Shown piece by piece: positions 58,363 to 64,000 of a stretch of 64,000 nucleotides of DNA. Under the pieces are notes generated by a model that was not told the origin of the DNA, did not search any database, and saw only the letters and a list, made by a program, of their open reading frames with translations. This DNA is from Novosphingobium sp. Gsoil 351 (GTDB taxonomy: Bacteria; Pseudomonadota; Alphaproteobacteria; Sphingomonadales; Sphingomonadaceae): the NCBI RefSeq assembly GCF_009707465.1, contig NZ_CP046120.1:62001-126000 (forward strand). Reading direction: 5' to 3'. The translations under genes were made by a program, and so were the position numbers. The first letter of the stretch is position 1; each line of letters opens with the position of its first letter.

Positions 58363-59165
58363 TGCTCAGCCTTGAGCTGCTGCGCATAGCCGCGTGCCAT
58401 CAACGCGGCGACCTGGTCGAACAGCGCATCGGGGGTCCGAGTGAGCTCGCCCATCTGCTTTTCGGCGCCGTGCGCGACGACGATCTCGCGCTGTCCGGCG
58501 GCGATCGCATCGAGCATTTCCACAGCGGCTGCCGTAGGATCGATGCCCTTTTCGATCGCAGGGTCGCTGAACCCACGCTCCGACCCGTCGGAGGTCAGCG
58601 CGTTGCGCGAAACGTTGGTGCGGATCGATCCCGGAGCGATTCCGTGGACCTGAATTCCGTGAACCGAAAGCTCGGCCCGAAGCGCATCGGCATAGCCGAG
58701 CAGCCCGAACTTGGCCGCGCTGTAGGCGCTGCGCATGGGCACCCCAACTTTGCCCGCGATGCTGGAGATGAACGCCAGCCGACCCGACTTGCGATCCACC
58801 ATCCGTGGCAGCAGTGCCTGGGTCAGAGCGATCGGGGCGAGCAGATCGACCGCGACGATCCGCTCGTACACCGCGAACTCGGTTTCCTCGGCGAGCGAAC
58901 GTTGCGAGATTCCGGCATTGTTGATCAACAGGTCGATCCCGGCAGCCCAATCCCAAGCCCTCGCGACAAGCCCGGGGAGCGCGTCGTAGTCGGTTGTCTC
59001 GAACGGCAGGACCAACGTCTCGCCACACTCCGAGGCGACCCGATCGAGCTCGGCGATATTGCGGCCGGACAGAATGACTCTCGCACCGCGCTTGCTGGAT
59101 TCCTTGGCCAACGCTTCGCCGATTCCGCTCGAAGCGCCGGTGATCCACACGGTTTGTTCGTTCAT
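58359..59165 (-). CDS. short-chain dehydrogenase/reductase
   Basis: 268-aa Rossmann-fold oxidoreductase. The NAD(P) loop is VWITGASSGIGEALAKES, the structural motif LLINNAGISQRSL, and the catalytic triad Ser in LAFISSIAGKVGVPM with SAYSAAKFG (YxxxK). The Arg of SGRNIAEL suggests NADP preference. It is first gene of an operon with the epoxide hydrolase and LtrA genes. A 27-bp motif shared with uvrC lies 21 bp before its ATG. Substrate unknown; lipid-type substrates are common for this subgroup. Confidence 0.92.
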   Translation of the reverse strand: MNEQTVWITGASSGIGEALAKESSKRGARVILSGRNIAELDRVASECGETLVLPFETTDYDALPGLVARAWDWAAGIDLLINNAGISQRSLAEETEFAVYERIVAVDLLAPIALTQALLPRMVDRKSGRLAFISSIAGKVGVPMRSAYSAAKFGLLGYADALRAELSVHGIQVHGIAPGSIRTNVSRNALTSDGSERGFSDPAIEKGIDPTAAAVEMLDAIAAGQREIVVAHGAEKQMGELTRTPDALFDQVAALMARGYAQQLKAEH

Positions 59166-59185
59166 GGGGGATTGCCGCCTGCGTT

Positions 59186-59212
59186 TCGTGGACCACTTGG
59201 ACCACTGTTCAA
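59186..59212 (-). promoter_or_regulatory. tandem GTGGTCCA motif upstream of the SDR gene
   Basis: On the minus strand the site has TTGAACA followed by GTGGTCCAAGTGGTCCA, identical at 26 of 27 positions to 44648-44674 upstream of uvrC. It lies 21 bp before the SDR start, in the same orientation relative to the gene. The rest of the 223-bp gap to the pirin gene holds no recognised gene. Confidence 0.55.
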
Positions 59213-59388
59213 GGGAAAAAGTTTTTGGGATATTATGCGCCCGTCCAAGCGGGGGGTAGCCGTTGTGGTCGTGACGTTGGTGAGGCTGGGGTTGGCGCGC
59301 ATGCCACTTCGTATTGCCAAGCCGGCACCCTGTAGGACAGGCCAAATTTCAATTCGATCGTTGGCCGACCTGGCGGGCGGACCGGTGG

Positions 59389-60270
59389 TCATGGGTAGCT
59401 CACCGTGCTGGGGACCTGGGGCAGGGGGATGAACTCTTCGCTGTCACCGGGAACGACGCCCAAGCGACCCTCGCGCCAGTCGTCCTTGGCCTGGTTGATC
59501 CGCTCGCGCGAGGACGAGACGAAGTTCCACCAGACATGGCGCGGGGTCGTGAAGGCTTCGCCGCCGAGCAGCATGAGGCGGGCTCCGGTGGCCGATGCAA
59601 GCGTCAGTGCCGCACCGGGGGCAAGGACGGCGAGTTCGTACAGCACCAGGTCGGTCCCGCCGATGCTCGCTTCGCCGCCCACCAGCATGACCGCGCGCTC
59701 GTCGGCCTCCGCATCGATGGGGATCGATCCGCTCGGTCCCAGCACGATTTCGGCATATATGGTTTCCGCGTGGCAGGTGGTCGGCGCGCGCTGGCCCCAC
59801 AGTTCGCCCATGATCACCCGCGCGCTGGCCCCGCCCGCCTCGATCAGCGGCAGATCGGTCTGCGCTTCGAACGCCGGGTCTATTTCCTCGCGCCCGTCGG
59901 GCAACGCCAGCCAAGTCTGCATGCCGTACATCGTCGGGCCAATCGCGCGCTCCGCTTGCGGGCTACGCTCGGAATGGACGATGCCCCGTCCCGCGGTCAT
60001 CAGGTTGACCTGGCCCGGCCGAATCGTGGCGTAAGTGCCCAGGCTGTCGCGATGGTCGATTGCGCCCTCGAACAGCCAGGTTACGGTGGCGAGATTGATG
60101 TGCGGGTGCGGACGCACATCCATCGCCTGGCCGATCTCCAGCTTCGCCGGGCCGAATTCATCGACGAAGATGAACGGCCCGACCATCGTCCGCGCCTTGC
60201 CCGGAAGCACCCGGCGGACCTTGAATCCACCCAGATCGTGGGTGACGGGTGTGATGGACTGGACGATCAT
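59389..60270 (-). CDS. pirin family protein
   Basis: 293-aa double-cupin protein. Metal-binding residues of the first cupin are the His of DVRPHPHINLATVTWLFEG and the His of NLMTAGRGIVHSER. The N-terminus KVRRVLPGKARTMVGPFIF and the block PDGREEIDPAFEAQ are typical. Bacterial pirins include quercetin 2,3-dioxygenases and metabolic regulators; which applies is not clear. The gene starts 8 bp after the NUDIX gene, so BolA, NUDIX and pirin form one operon. Confidence 0.94.
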   Translation of the reverse strand: MIVQSITPVTHDLGGFKVRRVLPGKARTMVGPFIFVDEFGPAKLEIGQAMDVRPHPHINLATVTWLFEGAIDHRDSLGTYATIRPGQVNLMTAGRGIVHSERSPQAERAIGPTMYGMQTWLALPDGREEIDPAFEAQTDLPLIEAGGASARVIMGELWGQRAPTTCHAETIYAEIVLGPSGSIPIDAEADERAVMLVGGEASIGGTDLVLYELAVLAPGAALTLASATGARLMLLGGEAFTTPRHVWWNFVSSSRERINQAKDDWREGRLGVVPGDSEEFIPLPQVPSTVSYP

Positions 60271-60278
60271 GCCATCGC

Positions 60279-60713
60279 CTAGCGATTGAGCAGATTGAGG
60301 ATTTCGGGAGGGAAGATCGGCTCGTCCCAGTCGCGCAATTCGGCGCGGGTGAACCAGCGATGCTGCTGCATGATCTGGCGCTCCAGTTCGGTGTGGCCAT
60401 CCGTGGCGATCTCGCCTGCGGGGACGCGAATGCGGAAATAGCGTTCGTCGGCCGTGACGGGCTCGCCAGTTGCGGTGATGAAATGATTCCTTCGCGCAGC
60501 GATAACCGGACCGAGGTCCGCGACCAGCCCGGTTTCCTCTGCCAGTTCGCGCCGGGCGGCGTCCTCGAAGCTTTCGCCCGGATCGCACTCGCCCCCCGCC
60601 GTCGCCCAGAACGCGCGGCGTCCGGCAAAGGTGAAGCGGAACAGCAGCAGCCGCTCATACTCGTCAATCACCAGCAGCCGCGCGGCGCGGCGGATGCGGC
60701 GCGGGGCGGTCAT
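60279..60713 (-). CDS. NUDIX hydrolase
   Basis: 144-aa hydrolase of nucleoside diphosphates linked to another group. The Nudix box is complete: GGECDPGESFEDAARRELAE with EETGL following. FAGRRAFWATAGG before the box and YFRIRVPAGEIATDG after it fit the fold. Substrate unknown. The ATG overlaps the BolA gene stop (ATGA), and the gene is followed by pirin. Confidence 0.94.
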   Translation of the reverse strand: MTAPRRIRRAARLLVIDEYERLLLFRFTFAGRRAFWATAGGECDPGESFEDAARRELAEETGLVADLGPVIAARRNHFITATGEPVTADERYFRIRVPAGEIATDGHTELERQIMQQHRWFTRAELRDWDEPIFPPEILNLLNR

Positions 60714-60982
60714 TCGCCGGGCGCTCGGGCCCTGATCGCCAGCGCATGGACCCGTTGGCCGGGAAGGTCGCCGAGGGCGCGGTTGATCATGCGCTGGCGT
60801 TCGAGCCGCGAGACGCCGACAAACGCGGCGCTCTCGATCTCGACGGTGAAATGCGATTCGCCGCTGCCGTCGTCGCCGGCATGGCCGTGGTGGCGGGCGC
60901 TGTCGTTGGTTACCACCAGCGCCGTCGGCGCGAAGGCGGTTTGGAGCAGGCGTCCCATTTCGTGCGCGATCGGGGTTTTCAT
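60710..60982 (-). CDS. BolA family protein
   Basis: 90-aa class II KH-like protein. BolA proteins pair with monothiol glutaredoxins in iron-sulfur cluster handling or act as DNA-binding stress regulators. The cluster-ligand region has GESHFTVEIESAAFVGVSRL with the conserved His, then RQRMINRALGDL. The HHGHAGDDGSGESHF stretch is typical of the BolA1/IbaG side. It is first gene of an operon with NUDIX and pirin, divergent from the J-domain gene. Confidence 0.93.
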   Translation of the reverse strand: MKTPIAHEMGRLLQTAFAPTALVVTNDSARHHGHAGDDGSGESHFTVEIESAAFVGVSRLERQRMINRALGDLPGQRVHALAIRARAPGE

Positions 60983-61011
60983 ATCTTCCCTTCTAGCGCC
61001 TTGATGCCCAT

Positions 61012-61590
61012 GTGGAAGCGGTGAGGCTCAACAAGTTCCACGGCCGTGTCGATGGCAGCAACCGCCCCTGCGCCGCGCCAGGCTGCGACGAGGCAGGCGA
61101 GTTCCGCGCTCCCGGGGAACGCCGGCCAGGCTTCGACGGGCCGGGCGATTATCGCTGGTTCTGCCTCGGCCACGTGCGCGCGTTCAATTCGAGCTACGAC
61201 TGGTTCGAGGGGATGAGCGCCGAGGAAATCCTTATGGCCCAGCATCCCGTGGCGGGGTGGGAGCGCGAGACTCGCGCGTTCAGCGCCGCAGCCGGAATCG
61301 ACCAGGCCCCGCGCTGGGCGGATTTCACCGACCCGCTCGAAGCGATCTCGGGGCGGGCCCGGGCAAGGCGGCCGGTGGCGCGCGCCGATGGACGGGTGCT
61401 GACTGCGGAGCAGCGCCGCGCACTGGAGTTGCTGGCGCTCAGCCACGACGCCGACCGCACCGCCCTGCGCCGCCGCTACACCGAACTGGTCCGCAAGTAT
61501 CATCCCGACCGCAACGGTGGCGACCGCAGCTTCGAGGCGCGCCTGCAGCAGGTGGTCGAGGCGTATCAGGCGCTCAGGAAGATTCTTTAG
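61012..61590 (+). CDS. J-domain (DnaJ-like) co-chaperone protein
   Basis: 192-aa protein with a C-terminal J domain (about residues 125-190): DADRTALRRRYTELVRKYHP with HPDRNGG, so the HPD motif that stimulates DnaK is present. The N-terminal part has paired Cys (CAAPGCDEAGEFRAPG and WFCLGHVRAFNSSYDWF), perhaps a small zinc site. GTG 61012 or GTG 61021 (reads MRLNKFHGR) may be the start. This layout with a terminal J domain is common in Alphaproteobacteria. Its 3' end overlaps the convergent membrane protein gene by 17 bp. Confidence 0.9.
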   Translation: MEAVRLNKFHGRVDGSNRPCAAPGCDEAGEFRAPGERRPGFDGPGDYRWFCLGHVRAFNSSYDWFEGMSAEEILMAQHPVAGWERETRAFSAAAGIDQAPRWADFTDPLEAISGRARARRPVARADGRVLTAEQRRALELLALSHDADRTALRRRYTELVRKYHPDRNGGDRSFEARLQQVVEAYQALRKIL

Positions 61591-62023
61591 GCCGGCCGAG
61601 AAGCAGCGCCATCGGAATGCCGACGAATGCAACGTGCGGAAACAGACCGAGGGCGAGTTTGATCCTGTCGGGATTGGGGAAGGGCGCACCGAACCGCGCG
61701 GGCAAGACGATGCCGTACATCACGCCATAAAGCGCCAGCCCGTAAAGCGTCCCCGCCAGCCACGGGTTGGCGTCGCCCAGCGGCGACCGCCTGAAAAGCA
61801 CAGCTGCAACAGCAGTCATCGCCGCCATGATTGCGAAATGCACAGCAACTCCGGCAAACACGCCAGCGATACTCCAGCTTTGCGCCGCTGCGCCGAACGG
61901 CCCCGAGGCGACTCCGCGCCAGACGTCGCCGACGCCTCCACCGCGGGCGAGCGAAAGGATGCTTGCATAGAGCGCGTCGAGCGTTCCGCACAAAAGCCAT
62001 GCCTTCAGGAACGGCTGGTGCAT
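61574..62023 (-). CDS. small membrane protein of unknown function
   Basis: 149-aa protein with four hydrophobic segments (about residues 8-24, 44-74, 88-112 and 122-144). It starts MHQPFLKAWLLCGTLDALYA and ends ALLLGRPKESS. GLALYGVMYGIVLPARFG suggests a small integral membrane family, unnamed here. ATG 62023 is 5 bp after the SRPBCC gene stop, so the two are probably cotranscribed. Confidence 0.75.
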   Translation of the reverse strand: MHQPFLKAWLLCGTLDALYASILSLARGGGVGDVWRGVASGPFGAAAQSWSIAGVFAGVAVHFAIMAAMTAVAAVLFRRSPLGDANPWLAGTLYGLALYGVMYGIVLPARFGAPFPNPDRIKLALGLFPHVAFVGIPMALLLGRPKESS

Positions 62024-62028
62024 CGGCT

Positions 62029-62478
62029 TTATCGGTTCTCGCACAGGGCCACGAGCTGATCGGCGCATGCGCCCCAGCCGTGCTCAAAGCCCATCTCGGC
62101 GTGACGCTGCATCGAATCTTCAGTCCAGTGGCGGGCGACCGCGGTATAGCGGGTGCCCTCCCCCTCGGGCTCGATGGTCCAGATGCCGATCATGAAGGGC
62201 CCCGCGGGCTCGAGATCGCCGACAATCGCATCGGTGAAGGCGAAGCGGCGTCCTTCGTCCCAGGCGAGAACGGTGCCGGGATGAGGATGGACCTCGCCAT
62301 CGGGTCCGTACATCGTGCAGGTCGAAACGCCCCCGGGCCTGCGTTCGAGCGTGGCGAATTCCGCGCGCCACGGCTTGGGGCACCACCACTCCTCTATGCG
62401 GTTGGTCATGATGTCCCAGACTTGCGCGGGTGGGGCGGCTATCGTGCGGGTGATGGTAAGTTCGTGGTGGTCGCTCAC
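62029..62478 (-). CDS. SRPBCC / AHSA1 family protein
   Basis: 149-aa START-like ligand-binding protein (AHSA1 domain). LTITRTIAAPPAQVWDIMTN is the typical first strand and helix, and EEWWCPKPWRAEFATLERRP and HWTEDSMQRHAEMGFEHGWG the family end. The GTG start at 62478 has GAGGAG about 7 nt upstream. Such proteins often sit with VOC and GST genes, as here. Its ligand is unknown. Confidence 0.9.
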   Translation of the reverse strand: MSDHHELTITRTIAAPPAQVWDIMTNRIEEWWCPKPWRAEFATLERRPGGVSTCTMYGPDGEVHPHPGTVLAWDEGRRFAFTDAIVGDLEPAGPFMIGIWTIEPEGEGTRYTAVARHWTEDSMQRHAEMGFEHGWGACADQLVALCENR

Positions 62479-62488
62479 GGCAGTCTCC

Positions 62489-63139
62489 TCAATCGCGATC
62501 GGGTGCGCCGAGCGGGAAGTAGGCTCGGTAGGGGCGGGCCTCGTCGACGCAGCGCTTGACCGGGGGCAGGGCGAGCAGGTGCGCGCGCCAGGCGCGCAGG
62601 CGATCCAGCTCTGGCGGAATCCGATGGACCCAATCGGCATAGAATAGCGAAGGCGCTGCCGCGCACTCGACGAGTGTGATCGTGTCGCCCGGTGGGTTGT
62701 CGCCCAGCCAGCGGTCGATCCAGCGATAGGACCGATCCAGCCGGTCGTGAACGCGCGAGGCCACCGCGGGATCGGGATCCTCCGGTGATCGGAGGTGTTC
62801 GGCAACGATTTCCTGCATCACATCCATCACCGACAGGTCGAAGACCCGGTCGATCATCCGCATCTCCACCGCAGCCTCGGGATCGGCCGGAAGCAACTGG
62901 GCGGGGCCGGCATGGCGCAGGTGAAGATAATCGATGATCGCGGTGGCCTCGAACACCGTCCGCGAGCCATCGACCAGAACCGGAAAGCGCCCCAGCGGAC
63001 TGGCCTGGGCGACGAACGCGGAGTTATCCGGATGATCGGGATCGACCATCCGAAACTCGAACGGCGTGGCGTTGGCGTAAAGCGCGATCAGCGCCTTCCA
63101 GGTGTAGGACGAGAACGGATGACCATAGAGCGCCAGCAT
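62489..63139 (-). CDS. glutathione S-transferase family protein
   Basis: 216-aa two-domain GST. The thioredoxin-like N-domain reads LALYGHPFSSYTWKALIALY and has the cis-Pro and glutathione-binding motif GRFPVLVDGSRTVFEATAII. The all-helical C-domain contains YRWIDRWLGDNPPGDTITLV. Ser in the catalytic loop (PFSSYTWK) is likely. ATG 63139 follows a possible GTG at 63142. It is upstream of the SRPBCC gene by 10 bp. Confidence 0.92.
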   Translation of the reverse strand: MLALYGHPFSSYTWKALIALYANATPFEFRMVDPDHPDNSAFVAQASPLGRFPVLVDGSRTVFEATAIIDYLHLRHAGPAQLLPADPEAAVEMRMIDRVFDLSVMDVMQEIVAEHLRSPEDPDPAVASRVHDRLDRSYRWIDRWLGDNPPGDTITLVECAAAPSLFYADWVHRIPPELDRLRAWRAHLLALPPVKRCVDEARPYRAYFPLGAPDRD

Positions 63140-63244
63140 CACCAGGTCCCCTCTCGCATACGCCGCTGCCGATCGGCTTCGCGCGCGCTCGTGCCCGCCC
63201 GCTGGACGGCTCCGTCAAGCGAAAGGAAGACCGAACCGCGGACC

Positions 63245-63730
63245 TTACGCATCGGCATTCACCGCGGCCTCGATCGCCGCGACATCGATCTTCTTCATCG
63301 GCATCATCGCTTCGAACGCGCGTTTGGCCACGTCGCCGCCCTGGGCCATCGCCCGGGTCAGCACCCGCGGCGTGATTTGCCAGTTGAGCCCCCACTTGTC
63401 TTTGCACCAGCCGCACTGACTTTCGGCGCCGCCGTTGCCGACGATGGCGTTCCAGTAGCGGTCGGTCTCGGCCTGATCGTCGGTCGCAATCTGGAACGAA
63501 AACGCTTCGGTCTGGGGAAACATCGGGCCGCCGTTGAGACCGATGCAGGGAATGCCGAGAACGCTGAACTCGACGGTCAGGACATCGCCCTTGTGGCCGT
63601 CGGGATAGTCGCCCGGCGCGCGGTGGACCGCGGTGACATGTGTATCGGGAAAGGTCGCGGCATAGAAGTTGGCGGCTTCCTCGGCGGTGCCGTCGTACCA
63701 CAAACAGACGAGATTCTTGGGCGTGGTCAT
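63245..63730 (-). CDS. VOC / PhnB-like family protein
   Basis: 161-aa protein of the 3-demethylubiquinone-like VOC (PhnB) family: KNLVCLWYDGTAEEAANFYA at the N-terminus and ESQCGWCKDKWGLNWQITPR near the middle are signature blocks. RAFEAMMPMKKIDVAAIEAA ends it. The family is often annotated as methyltransferase, but it has no methyltransferase fold; its role is unknown. It overlaps the truncated GST gene (ATGA). Confidence 0.92.
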   Translation of the reverse strand: MTTPKNLVCLWYDGTAEEAANFYAATFPDTHVTAVHRAPGDYPDGHKGDVLTVEFSVLGIPCIGLNGGPMFPQTEAFSFQIATDDQAETDRYWNAIVGNGGAESQCGWCKDKWGLNWQITPRVLTRAMAQGGDVAKRAFEAMMPMKKIDVAAIEAAVNADA

Positions 63731-64000
63731 TTCTGGGATTCCTCGATCAGTTTATTGTCGATGGCCTTGGCCGCTTTGTAGCCATCGCGCTCACGGAGCC
63801 GCTCGGCGTAGGCTTCGAATGCCGGTAGCGATGGCATCGTGCCGAACGCGAGGCCCCAGTCGACCTGGCTGCCGACATAGACGTCGGCCATCGTAAAGCG
63901 CTCACCGCAGACCCAGTCGCCGGCGCCGAGATGCTCCTCGAGGGTGGCCAGAACCCGGTCGAAGCTGCCGAACCCGACCATCATCTCGCGCTCCTTGGGG
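63727..64000 (-). CDS. glutathione S-transferase, C-terminal part (runs off window)
   Basis: About 91 codons at the right edge. The sequence VLATLEEHLGAGDWVCGERF and TMADVYVGSQVDWGLAFGT is the all-helical C-terminal domain of a GST. The N-terminal thioredoxin-like half lies outside the window. It ends KAIDNKLIEESQK and overlaps the PhnB-like gene by 4 bp, so the two are coupled. Confidence 0.85.
   Translation of the reverse strand, partial: PKEREMMVGFGSFDRVLATLEEHLGAGDWVCGERFTMADVYVGSQVDWGLAFGTMPSLPAFEAYAERLRERDGYKAAKAIDNKLIEESQK

Overview
This window looks like a chromosomal segment of a sphingomonad (Alphaproteobacteria, Sphingomonadales). The DNA is visibly GC-rich. Supporting features are a class I lysyl-tRNA synthetase, a short-form HisG followed by hisD-nusB-thiL, a K+-independent H+-pyrophosphatase, two large TonB-dependent receptors, zwf and eda of the Entner-Doudoroff route, and an infA-maf-RNase-yacG operon ending beside tRNA-Phe. 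No phage, insertion sequence, integrase, CRISPR array or rRNA operon was seen.

Layout. 1-10.1 kb (minus): sdhB runs off the left edge. Upstream of it lies a tightly overlapping operon: dinG-like helicase, sixA, a fused 5-oxoprolinase, DUF969, DUF979 and DUF2891. The last four look like a 5-oxoproline uptake and hydrolysis unit. 10.2-13.8 kb: a small secreted protein, a relic of the 5' end of lysK, a small membrane protein, intact lysK and a DUF1003 protein. 13.8-22.5 kb (minus): DUF885 lipoprotein, 2OG-Fe(II) oxygenase, RcnB-like protein, ettA, two tRNAs, a polysaccharide deacetylase-like protein and a degenerate histidine kinase. 22.7-26.5 kb: an Lrp regulator and a TonB receptor. 26.5-36.8 kb: dienelactone hydrolase, glutathione-dependent formaldehyde dehydrogenase, VOC protein, fdhD, zwf-eda, a PEP-carboxylase-like protein, hpd and a VOC protein. 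36.8-39 kb (minus): tRNA-Phe, yacG, RNase E/G-like, maf and infA. 39.1-48.2 kb: a second TonB receptor, a wax ester synthase/DGAT operon, uvrC and a DUF2332 protein. 48.2-53.9 kb: hisG-hisD-nusB-thiL and hppA with a terminator. 53.9-64 kb: a BioF2-like acyltransferase, tesB, an SDR-epoxide hydrolase-LtrA operon, a pirin-NUDIX-BolA operon, a J-domain protein and a run of small enzymes ending in a truncated GST.

Main points for a second look. (1) A 118-bp palindromic repeat lies in frame inside the 5-oxoprolinase gene and encodes the linker between its two halves. (2) The 5-oxoprolinase/DUF969/DUF979/DUF2891 operon is a candidate functional module. (3) A diverged fragment of the lysK 5' end sits about 0.8 kb upstream of the intact gene. 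(4) uvrC and an SDR gene share a near-identical 27-bp upstream motif with a repeated GTGGTCCA. (5) Six genes carry single-base frameshifts, all in G/C runs of five or six, which points to sequencing error rather than gene decay. (6) The PEP carboxylase-like protein lacks canonical catalytic motifs.

All calls come from reading the sequence and from family knowledge. No database search was run.
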